A stretch of DNA of 64,000 nucleotides from CAVSNH01 sp963729275 (lineage in GTDB: Bacteria > Actinomycetota > Acidimicrobiia > Acidimicrobiales > RAAP-2), in assembly GCA_963729275.1 (NCBI GenBank), contig CAVSNH010000003.1, positions 372,001-436,000 on the forward strand, read 5' to 3'. Both the position numbers and the translations under genes were made by a program. Below, one piece after another: positions 44,698 to 51,768 of this stretch; position 1 is the first letter of the stretch; each line of letters begins with the position of its first letter. The notes under the pieces were generated by a model. The model worked only from the letters and a program-made list of their open reading frames with translations. It ran no database searches and was not told the origin of the DNA.

Positions 44698-44737
44698 TGT
44701 CAGCTTAACCTGACGAATGCGTCAGGATAGGCTGACA
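44698..44737. promoter_or_regulatory. Nested palindrome in an AT-rich promoter region
   Basis: The outer arms are TGTCAGC (44698-44704) and GCTGACA (44731-44737); the inner arms are CCTGACG (44709-44715) and CGTCAGG (44720-44726) around AATG. The inner dyad resembles TetR-type operators. Runs of 10 T (44674-44683) and 8 T (44748-44755) flank it, unlike the rest of the window. It lies upstream of the acyl-CoA dehydrogenase and downstream of the CoA-transferase. A folded-RNA role is the alternative. Confidence 0.6.
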
Positions 44738-44843
44738 AAAAGGCCCGTTTTTTTTAAACAACAGCAATGCTGCCCGACTGCCGGCGGACGAAAGAGCGGC
44801 CTCTCATGGCGCAGGCACGGTCGGCGACGACGGACCGACCTGG

Positions 44844-46574
44844 TCAGCCGCTTCCGTCGGGCCGGAGGAAGCGCTTTTGCGGGTCCCAGCGCCGGATGGT
44901 CTCCAGCTCCTCAGGAGTTGGCTCCGGCATCACCGAAAGCCGGCCGTCACACTCGAGCTCCCATCCACAGCGCTCGCGCACGACCTCGACCCGCTCGGCG
45001 ATGCTGTCCCCGTCCCCGTCCCCGTCCCCGTCCCCGTCCCCGTCACCGGCGGCCGGCACGGCGGTGAGCACCAAGCGGCCGTCCCGTCGTTCGAAGGTGC
45101 CGAGATCGGTGACGAAGGCACGCACCCGTTCGCCCGGCGACGTGATGTAGGGCACCTCCTCGACCGTCCGGCGGGGGGCCAGGGTGGCCACCACCACCAC
45201 TTCGTCAGCAGCCGACGCCACGTCGTTTCCGCCCCCCGAGCCGACCAAGAACGCCTTCCCGGGGATGATCGTCGAATTGATGTTGCCCGCCCGGTCGATC
45301 TGGGCGGCACCGAGACAGCCCAGCAGCCGCGTCCCAGGTCCGGCGACCAACGTGGACAACACCGACTCCGAGTCGGACACCATGGTGGCGCTCGGGAAGC
45401 TGCGGTGGTTGAAGACGAACGGGTCGGCCAGCGTGGGCTCGTAGCCCCAGAGCCCGAGCTCGGCGGTGAGCACGACGGACGAGCCGTGCTGGCGCGCCGT
45501 CCGCACAGCCAGCCAGGCACAGAGGTTGGCCACCCCGGCGCCAGCCAGCACCGCGTCGTAGGAGGCGTCGATGACGCGGCCGGCCACGTAGCGGGCGCCG
45601 AAGACGGTGGCTCGCTCCCATGAGCCCGCGGGCTCCTCTAGGTCCGGAGGGTGGGCGGCCTCGTCGTCCCTCCATGACTCAGGCTCGGCCCGGCGGCGCA
45701 GTCGGGCGAGCCGTGACGCGCCCAACCGGTCGAGGTAGTCCTGTTGGTCTCGCGGACCCACGACCCACTGTTCGATGAAAGCATCGAAGTCCTCGCTACG
45801 GCTGGCGTCGCGCACCTCCTCCCAGAATTCGAGATCCTCGCCATAGGCATCGACGGGCAGGTGGGGAACGTACAGACCGCCTGGGTGGGCACCGAGGGGG
45901 GTTTCGCAGACAGCCAACACCCGGTGGGCCGGGATCTTCACGAGATGCGACCACGGCCGGATGTCCTCGACCACTCGCTCAACGGTCACGATCGCGCCCC
46001 GCCGGGCGGCGAGAGCGCCCCACACACCTTCGAGCAATGGGGGGCTCAAGGCCACATTGCCCTCGGCGTCGGCCAGTGGTGCGTGCAACAGGGCCACGTC
46101 GGGCGCATAGGGCGCCAACAGTCCGAGCGTCCCGCCGAAGGGTGACGCCACGATGGCGAACCCCGGATTGTCGGCCATGGAGGAGCCCCGCAGCGAGGTC
46201 GTGACCACCGCCGGAAGACCACGGGCGGCGGCCTCGAGTCGCTGGAGGAAGGTCAAGAAGGACCAGTGCTCGACCTCGACCGCACCCGACAGGTAGGCGT
46301 CCCCGAACCACCTGTTGGGCGTGAAGTTGGGGAACACGTCGCCCGAGTACCCGGTCACCACCTTGGACAGGAGCCGGCCCCGGAAGAAGACCGCCCCGAG
46401 GCTCGAGAGGCTGAGCATGACGAGGGTGAAGCCCGGGTCCTTCCCCCACCACTGGCGGATGACCTCACGGGCCGCAGCCGTCCACCGGCTATGCCCGGTG
46501 ACGATGTGGACGGCGTCCCCGGCCTGCACGTGGCGAGCCACCGCTTCCTCGAGGGGAACGACGGGACTGCTCAC
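44844..46574 (-). CDS. Fused family I CoA-transferase (A and B subunits)
   Basis: A 576-residue protein joining two CoA-transferase halves that are separate subunits in glutaconate CoA-transferase and IpdAB. The A half (1-280) has QAGDAVHIVTGHSRWTAAAREVI and VALLHAPLADAEGNVALSP. The B half (about 330-520) has LTAELGLWGYEP, GAAQIDRAGNINSTII and FLVGSGGGNDVASAADEVVVV. The Glu of TAELG is a candidate active-site residue. A (Gly-Asp)7 run near residue 520 comes from a hexamer tract. The GTG at 46574 is chosen; the sequence upstream has no family similarity. It is divergent from a hydratase gene. Confidence 0.8.
   Translation of the reverse strand: MSSPVVPLEEAVARHVQAGDAVHIVTGHSRWTAAAREVIRQWWGKDPGFTLVMLSLSSLGAVFFRGRLLSKVVTGYSGDVFPNFTPNRWFGDAYLSGAVEVEHWSFLTFLQRLEAAARGLPAVVTTSLRGSSMADNPGFAIVASPFGGTLGLLAPYAPDVALLHAPLADAEGNVALSPPLLEGVWGALAARRGAIVTVERVVEDIRPWSHLVKIPAHRVLAVCETPLGAHPGGLYVPHLPVDAYGEDLEFWEEVRDASRSEDFDAFIEQWVVGPRDQQDYLDRLGASRLARLRRRAEPESWRDDEAAHPPDLEEPAGSWERATVFGARYVAGRVIDASYDAVLAGAGVANLCAWLAVRTARQHGSSVVLTAELGLWGYEPTLADPFVFNHRSFPSATMVSDSESVLSTLVAGPGTRLLGCLGAAQIDRAGNINSTIIPGKAFLVGSGGGNDVASAADEVVVVATLAPRRTVEEVPYITSPGERVRAFVTDLGTFERRDGRLVLTAVPAAGDGDGDGDGDGDGDSIAERVEVVRERCGWELECDGRLSVMPEPTPEELETIRRWDPQKRFLRPDGSG
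45007..45048 (-). repeat. In-frame tccccg hexamer tract
   Basis: Six perfect copies of tccccg plus one variant (tcaccg) encode alternating Gly-Asp in the fused CoA-transferase. Replication slippage would change the protein by two residues per unit without a frameshift. Confidence 0.9.
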
Positions 46575-46688
46575 CGCCTTCCCCGATCGTCGAACATCGG
46601 CGCAGACCGTAGCAACGGTGGCCGTGTGGAGAACGACCCGGCCGCTCAGCACCGGACACCGGCCTCGGGAGGGCCGGACGGCCGTCGG

Positions 46689-46694
46689 TACACT
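46689..46694 (+). promoter_or_regulatory. Putative -10 box for a leaderless transcript
   Basis: TACACT is followed by exactly 6 nt and then the ATG at 46701, the spacing expected if transcription begins at the start codon. No Shine-Dalgarno sequence is present. Confidence 0.5.
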
Positions 46695-46700
46695 GACGCG

Positions 46701-47501
46701 ATGATCCGCTACCAGGTCGGGGACGACCACGTCGCCCGCCTGACCCTGGATCGGCCCGAAGCCAAGAACGCCTTGAGCGTCGAGATGCGCGACGACATCG
46801 TCGCCCGGGTACGGGAGGCGAGAGCCGACGACTCCGTGCGGGCCCTGCTCATCACCGGGGTCGGTGATTCGTTCTGCGCGGGGATGGACCTGCGCCAGTC
46901 GACCGTGAGTGGTGCCGGCGGCGACCGGTTCGACCCGCGAGCAACAAGCGAGGCGCTGCGCGTCGGTGTCCAGACCTTCATCCGCGAGCTGTGGGAGCTC
47001 GACAAGCCGACGGTGGCCGCCGTCAACGGCACGGCCGTCGGCCCCGGCGCCCATCTCGCCCTCGCCTGTGACTTCGTACTCACCAGCGAGGAGGCCCGGT
47101 TCGTCTGGTCCTTCGCTCGCTGGGGACTGGTGGTGGATGCCGGTGGCGCCTACCTGCTGCCCCGACTGGTCGGTCTACCGCGAGCCAAGGCCATGGTCAT
47201 GTTGGGCGAGGGGGCGAGTGGCGCCGAGGCCGTCGGCCTCGGACTCGCCTACCGCTGCCTTCCCACCGGCAAGGAGCTCGACACGGCTGCCAGCGATCTC
47301 GCCGCTCGGCTGGCCGCCGGACCCACGCGATCGCTCGGGTTGTCGAAGGTGCTCCTCAACGCCACCTTCGAGACATCGCTCAGCGCCTCGCTCGAGCGGG
47401 AAGGCCAGGCACAAGCCATGGCCACCACCTCTCCGGAGATGGCGGAGGGCATGGCCGCCTTCAAGGAGCGTCGCCAACCTGACTTCCCGGGAGCCCGTTG
47501 A
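46701..47501 (+). CDS. Enoyl-CoA hydratase/isomerase family protein
   Basis: A 266-residue crotonase: LTLDRPEAKNALSVEM, DSFCAGMDLRQS and NGTAVGPGAHLALACDFVLTSEEARFVWSF, then RWGLVVDAGGAYLLPRLVG. It starts an operon of four further genes joined by overlaps. Similar genes accompany CoA-transferases of the IpdAB type in steroid-ring degradation of mycobacteria; here the divergent fused CoA-transferase sits 126 nt away. Whether the pathway is for steroids or another ring or branched acid is not known. Confidence 0.87.
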   Translation: MIRYQVGDDHVARLTLDRPEAKNALSVEMRDDIVARVREARADDSVRALLITGVGDSFCAGMDLRQSTVSGAGGDRFDPRATSEALRVGVQTFIRELWELDKPTVAAVNGTAVGPGAHLALACDFVLTSEEARFVWSFARWGLVVDAGGAYLLPRLVGLPRAKAMVMLGEGASGAEAVGLGLAYRCLPTGKELDTAASDLAARLAAGPTRSLGLSKVLLNATFETSLSASLEREGQAQAMATTSPEMAEGMAAFKERRQPDFPGAR

Positions 47502-48736
47502 GCGCCGCCTCCCCGGCGACGGCCGCCACCGCCGCGCCGCTCGCCGGCCTGCGAGTCATTGACGTGGGAACCCGGATCGGCGCGCCCTTCTGCGCCGGCC
47601 TGCTCGGCGAGATGGGCGCCGAGGTCATCAAGGTCGAGGACCCCGAGGGAGGCGACTTCATGCGGACCATCGGGCCGTTCGCCACCGGGCCCGACGGACA
47701 GGACTACTCCATGTGGTGGGCTGTCGAGGGCCGCGGTCGCAAGGGCGTCACCCTCAACCTGCGCCGGCCCGAGGGACAGGACCTCTTCCGCCGGCTGGCC
47801 GCTTGCTCCGACGTCGTCTGCGAGAACTTTCGGCCCGGCACCCTCGAGGGATGGCACATCGGTCCTGACGACTGCGACCCCCAATTGGTGTGGGCCCGCA
47901 TCAGCGTCTTCGGCCAGGACGGCCCCTACGCCGAGCGTCCGGGGCTCGACCGGATGGGCATCGCCTACGGAGGGCTACTGGCCATCACCGGCTACCCCGA
48001 CCGGCCACCGGTGCGGCCGGGTGTGACCATCTCCGACTACCTCACCGGCACCTTCGCAGCCGAGGCCGTAGTCTCCGCCCTCTACCGCCGCGACCGAGCG
48101 GACGGTGGCACCGGACGCGGCGGCGTGGTCGACGCCGCCCTCTATGGCTCCATCCTCCGTACCCTCGAGTGGACGGTGGCCGGCCACGACCGCCTAGGCA
48201 TCGTGCGAGAACGTCAGGGCAATCGCCTGGCCAACTCCGCTCCTCTCGACAACTTCACGACGGCGGACGGTCGCACCGTTTGCATCGTGGCCGGATCCGA
48301 CGCCAACTTCCGTCGCCTGTGTCGAGCCATGGGACGGCCGCAGCTGGCCGACGACCCGCGATGGGCGACACTCAAGGCCCGCGCCGAAGACGGCGATGCC
48401 GTCAACGGGCTCGTCGCCGAATGGGTCGCGCAGCAGTCGGCCCGGGAGGTGGAAGACGTGTGTGTGGCCAACGGCGTGCCCATCGGTCTTGCCTATGGTG
48501 CCGCCGACATGAAGGTCGACCCCCACATGACCGCTCGCGGCGATCTTGTCGAGGTCGATGACCCGGTGGCTGGGCCGCACCTGCAACAGGCTCCCTACCC
48601 GCGCCTTGATGGGGTCGCTCCCCCGCCGCCGACCCCGGCACCGGCCCTCGGCCAGCACAACCAGGACATCTTCTGCGGGCTCCTCGGCCTCGACGCGCAA
48701 ACGCTGGCCGGCTATCAGCAGGAGGGGATCGTCTGA
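47498..48736 (+). CDS. CoA-transferase family III (CaiB/BaiF)
   Basis: A 412-residue full-length family III CoA-transferase: LRVIDVGTRIGAPFCAGLLGEMGAEVIKVEDP, the GRKGVTLNLRRPEG segment and TISDYLTGTFAAEAV, where the Asp is the expected catalytic residue. It moves CoA between carboxylic acids. It appears to start at TTG (47498), overlapping the hydratase stop by four bases (TTGA), and its stop shares a base with the next ATG. It therefore belongs to the same operon. Confidence 0.87.
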   Translation: MSAASPATAATAAPLAGLRVIDVGTRIGAPFCAGLLGEMGAEVIKVEDPEGGDFMRTIGPFATGPDGQDYSMWWAVEGRGRKGVTLNLRRPEGQDLFRRLAACSDVVCENFRPGTLEGWHIGPDDCDPQLVWARISVFGQDGPYAERPGLDRMGIAYGGLLAITGYPDRPPVRPGVTISDYLTGTFAAEAVVSALYRRDRADGGTGRGGVVDAALYGSILRTLEWTVAGHDRLGIVRERQGNRLANSAPLDNFTTADGRTVCIVAGSDANFRRLCRAMGRPQLADDPRWATLKARAEDGDAVNGLVAEWVAQQSAREVEDVCVANGVPIGLAYGAADMKVDPHMTARGDLVEVDDPVAGPHLQQAPYPRLDGVAPPPPTPAPALGQHNQDIFCGLLGLDAQTLAGYQQEGIV

Positions 48737-49149
48737 TGGAGCAGACGGCCGTGCCCGTGCGCGAGGGCCTCTTCGCTCTGGGGGACAAACCCCGCCTGCT
48801 CGGCTCCCACTGCCGGCACTGCGGCGCCCGCCACTTCCCGCGCGTCGACTCGTGCCCGTACTGCGGCACCCCCGACCCCGAAGACTGCGATCTGTCGCCC
48901 AACGGCCGGCTCTGGGCGTGGACCACGGTCACGGCGGCACCTCCGGGTTACGAGGGGCCTGTGCCTTTTGGATTTGGCGTGGTCGAGCTCGAGGGCGGGC
49001 CTCGGGTCGTGACCCGCCTGACCGAACCGGATGCCGCCGCCCTCTCCGCCGGACAGGCCATGCATCTCGTCGTCACCGACATCGGGCCAACCGAGGGAGA
49101 CCGCGTGGTCTCGTGGGCGTTCGCCCCCGACGGGGACGACGAGCGATGA
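48736..49149 (+). CDS. DUF35 zinc-ribbon/OB-fold protein
   Basis: A 137-residue protein with a rubredoxin-like zinc ribbon (C26, C29, C40, C43 in HCRHCG and CPYCG) followed by an OB-fold (GRLWAWTTVTAAPPGYEG, FGFGVVELEGG). DUF35 partners bind thiolase- or aldolase-like enzymes, as ChsH2 does with Ltp2. The gene overlaps the thiolase gene by ATGA, supporting a complex with it. Confidence 0.88.
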   Translation: MEQTAVPVREGLFALGDKPRLLGSHCRHCGARHFPRVDSCPYCGTPDPEDCDLSPNGRLWAWTTVTAAPPGYEGPVPFGFGVVELEGGPRVVTRLTEPDAAALSAGQAMHLVVTDIGPTEGDRVVSWAFAPDGDDER

Positions 49150-50279
49150 GCGCCGTCGTCATCAGCGGAGTCGGCATCCACCCATTCGGACGCTTCGAGG
49201 ATCAGACGACGACCGATCTGGGGGTTACGGCCGTACGAGCAGCCTTCGAGGACGCTGGTATTACAGGTCGTGACATCCAAGCCGCCTATTGCGGCACGGC
49301 CTACGGCGGAGTGGCCTCCGGACATCGCGTGCTTGGTCGGCTGGCGGCGACGGGTATGCCCATCGTCGACGTGGAGGCCGGGTGCGCCAGCGGGGCCGCC
49401 GCCCTCATGCTGGCCGCCTCGGCGGTGGCCGCCGGGCAGCACGACACCGTCCTCGCCTTCGGGATCGAGAAGATGCCGAAGGGCATCATCCGCTCATCGT
49501 TCTTCGAGCCGTGGCAGGAAGCGGCCGGGCTCGGGTCGACGCCGGCCTATTTCGCCCTGCGGGCCCAGCGGCTCATGGTCACCTCGGGCGTCACCGACGA
49601 TGACCTCGCTGCCGTGGTGGTGAAGAACCGTCGGAACGGGGTGGCGAACCCCGATGCCATGTTCCGCTCGGAGGTGAAGAGCGAGGAAGTGCTGGCCTCA
49701 CGCATGGTCTGTCCACCCTTGCGCCTCTGGATGCTGTGCTCGCCCAACGAGGGGGCGGCGGCCGTCGTCTTGCGGCGCGACGGGCGCAGAGAAGGCGACG
49801 TGCGGGTGGCCGCGTCGGTGCTGACATCGCATCTGCCCGGTTCAGTGCTCAGCGAGTCGACGCCTATGTCAGGGTTGGTCGACGACTCGATCCCGGCTCC
49901 CACGGCTCGGGCCGCGGCCCAGGCCTATGAGGAAGCCGGTGTCGGTCCGACCGACCTCGATCTCGTCGAGTGCCAGGACACGGACGCCGCCCGCGAGCTC
50001 ATCTCCTGTGAGGAGCTCGGCCTCTGTGAACCGGGCGCTATCACCGAACTGCTCCGCAGCGGGGCCACCGAGCTGGGCGGCCGTATCCCGGTCAACGTCA
50101 GCGGAGGCCTCCTCTCCAAGGGTGAGCCGCTCGGCGCCTCCGCCCTCGGCCAGGTGGTCGAGCTGGTACGCCAGCTGCGCCGTCTGGCCGGCGACCGTCA
50201 GGTGGACGGCGCCCGGGTGGCGCTGGCCCACACCATTGGGCGCGGCGCGAACGCCAGCGTGGTCATCCTGCAGCGGTGA
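49146..50279 (+). CDS. SCPx-type thiolase (lipid-transfer thiolase family)
   Basis: A 377-residue thiolase-fold protein. Cys80 in VEAGCASGAAAL fits the nucleophile position. The region that normally reads GHPLGATG is SKGEPLGASALGQ, so the usual His is Glu here, and the C-terminal motif is AHTIGRGANAS instead of CxGxG. It could be a divergent thiolase or a retro-aldolase like Ltp2. Overlaps on both sides (ATGA with DUF35, GTGA with GNAT) show it is translated with its neighbours. Confidence 0.8.
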   Translation: MSAVVISGVGIHPFGRFEDQTTTDLGVTAVRAAFEDAGITGRDIQAAYCGTAYGGVASGHRVLGRLAATGMPIVDVEAGCASGAAALMLAASAVAAGQHDTVLAFGIEKMPKGIIRSSFFEPWQEAAGLGSTPAYFALRAQRLMVTSGVTDDDLAAVVVKNRRNGVANPDAMFRSEVKSEEVLASRMVCPPLRLWMLCSPNEGAAAVVLRRDGRREGDVRVAASVLTSHLPGSVLSESTPMSGLVDDSIPAPTARAAAQAYEEAGVGPTDLDLVECQDTDAARELISCEELGLCEPGAITELLRSGATELGGRIPVNVSGGLLSKGEPLGASALGQVVELVRQLRRLAGDRQVDGARVALAHTIGRGANASVVILQR

Positions 50280-50734
50280 GCGCAGGCCCGGCACCGGGAC
50301 CGGCACAGGGACCGAGGAGCGGAAGTCATCCGTCCATCCGCCCCGCCCGACCCGACGACCTTGCGGCCGTCCTCGAGCTCTGGGAGGTGGCCACCCAGCC
50401 CAGCCACACTGACGACCTCGACAGCCTGGCGCACCTGTTGGCCCAGGACGCTGGGGCTCTCCTCGTGGCCGAGGATGAAGGCGGCATCGTCGGTTCGGTC
50501 ATCGCCGCCTGGGACGGGTGGCGAGGCACCATCCATCGGCTGGCCGTGGCCCCTTCCCACCGCCACCGCGGTCTCGGGCGCCGGCTGCTGCAGGCGGGGG
50601 AAGAGCGGCTCGACGCGCTCGGCGTCGTCCGCATGCAGGCCATCGTGATCGAGACAGATGACACCGCCATGGGCTTCTGGCGGGCGACCGACTGGGACGA
50701 GCAGACCGAGCGGATACGCTTCACGAAGGGCTGA
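50276..50734 (+). CDS. GNAT-family N-acetyltransferase
   Basis: A 152-residue GNAT. After a low-complexity Gly/Pro start, IRPARPDDLAAVLELWEVA leads into the fold. The acetyl-CoA motif A is LAVAPSHRHRGLGRRLLQAGEERL near 86-109, and DTAMGFWRATDWDEQTE is motif B. The GTG start overlaps the thiolase stop by four bases, so it ends the operon although its role in acyl-CoA breakdown is not evident. Confidence 0.82.
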   Translation: MSAGPAPGPAQGPRSGSHPSIRPARPDDLAAVLELWEVATQPSHTDDLDSLAHLLAQDAGALLVAEDEGGIVGSVIAAWDGWRGTIHRLAVAPSHRHRGLGRRLLQAGEERLDALGVVRMQAIVIETDDTAMGFWRATDWDEQTERIRFTKG

Positions 50735-50769
50735 CCCCGCCATCCTCGACCGGCCCTCGCAGCCCGTGG

Positions 50770-50797
50770 CGGTATATACCGTAGGTCGGTATATAGT
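50770..50797 (+). promoter_or_regulatory. PadR operator-like palindrome and -10 box
   Basis: TATATACCG (50773-50781) and CGGTATATA (50787-50795) are perfect inverted arms around TAGGT. The left part is itself a 12-bp palindrome CGGTATATACCG (50770-50781). TATAGT at 50792-50797 lies 6 nt before the GTG start at 50804, so it probably serves as -10 of a leaderless transcript. A regulator bound here would block its own promoter. Confidence 0.65.
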
Positions 50798-50803
50798 GGG
50801 CCA

Positions 50804-51133
50804 GTGGCATCGGAGATGCGAGAGCCCACGTTCCTCGTCCTCACTGCACTTGCCGACGGGCCTCGACACGGTTACGGCGTCATTCGAGAGGTCGAGCGCC
50901 TGTCCGGGGGGACGACACGGCTCCGCGCCGGCACGCTCTACGCGGCGTTCGACCGTCTGACTGACGACGGGCTCATCGAGGTGGACGGTGAAGAGGTCAT
51001 CGACGGCCGACTCCGCCGCTACTACCGGCTCACCGAGGCGGGAGGTGCCGTCCTCGAAGCCGAGTCCCGGCGGCGCGTGAACATCTCGAAGGAAGCCCTA
51101 CGGCGGCTCCGGTTGGCCGGAGGCTACGCGTGA
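50804..51133 (+). CDS. PadR-family transcriptional regulator
   Basis: A 109-residue winged-helix regulator: EPTFLVLTALADGPRHGYGVIREVERL, then LRAGTLYAAFDRLTDDGLIE and the wing RRYYRLTEAGGAVLEAE. It fits the short PadR-s2 class. It appears to start at GTG without a Shine-Dalgarno. It is likely autoregulated through the palindrome just upstream. The GTG of the following membrane protein overlaps its stop, a standard PadR-membrane-protein arrangement. Confidence 0.88.
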   Translation: MASEMREPTFLVLTALADGPRHGYGVIREVERLSGGTTRLRAGTLYAAFDRLTDDGLIEVDGEEVIDGRLRRYYRLTEAGGAVLEAESRRRVNISKEALRRLRLAGGYA

Positions 51134-51711
51134 GGGACCCGGACCTCCGTTACCGACGCTGGTTACGCCTGTACCCGAAGGCCTATCGGAGTGTGCGGGG
51201 CCAGGAGATCCTGGGGACGCTCCTCGAGTCCACCGATGAGAGAGGTCCCACCTTCAGAGACCTTCTTCACGTGGCGGGCCACGCTTTCCGGGTCCGGCTC
51301 GCCCTGATTCTCCATCGCCCACCGCGAGATCCGCTGCCCCAGCCCGCCCGGACGGTGTGCTGGATCCTCACCATCTTCGCCACCATGGACCTGATCACCG
51401 GGCTCTTCCTGTCCCATGGCGGTCCCAAGAACCCGGGTCCTGACGTGCGAGAGATCGTCGGCGGGTGCATCCTGATGGGTCTCGGCCTCCTGCTCTGGGC
51501 AAGGCGCCCGGCGCTGTACTTGTTGGTGGTGGCCGTGCTCGTCCTGGTCGTGGTGTCGACCGTCCTCCAGGCCGACCAGCCGGTCTTCGGGTTGGTGCTC
51601 GCCGCCCCCGAACTCGTCCTGGCCCTGGTGTTACTCGCCGGCTGGAGACGCTTCAAGAGCGCGACCTCGGCTCCCGCTCCGCACCACCCCCGCCCCACAC
51701 CGACCGCCTGA
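51130..51711 (+). CDS. PadR-associated membrane protein
   Basis: A 193-residue protein. The N-terminal YRRWLRLYPKAYRSVRGQEI motif is typical of proteins encoded next to PadR regulators in actinobacteria. At least three to four membrane segments follow (ICWILTIFATMDLITGLF-like, GGCILMGLGLLLWA, ALYLLVVAVLVLVVVSTVL, LVLAAPELVLALVLLAG). The function is unknown; a link to membrane stress or transport is a guess. It is coupled to padR by GTGA. Confidence 0.75.
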   Translation: MRDPDLRYRRWLRLYPKAYRSVRGQEILGTLLESTDERGPTFRDLLHVAGHAFRVRLALILHRPPRDPLPQPARTVCWILTIFATMDLITGLFLSHGGPKNPGPDVREIVGGCILMGLGLLLWARRPALYLLVVAVLVLVVVSTVLQADQPVFGLVLAAPELVLALVLLAGWRRFKSATSAPAPHHPRPTPTA

Positions 51712-51768
51712 CCGGCGCGCGCCGAAGGCAACCAACCGAATCCGCCCCGATGGCGGCGCCGCGGCCTG

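Noticed and set aside
44698..44755. Intrinsic terminator for the fused CoA-transferase gene
   Set aside because: The T8 run is separated from the stem by about 10 nt and is oriented for the plus strand, where no gene ends; on the minus strand only short T-runs follow. An operator reading fits better.
44767..45150. 127-residue plus-strand open frame after the poly-T region
   Set aside because: Most of it lies antisense to the C-terminal CoA-transferase coding region and it has no family features.
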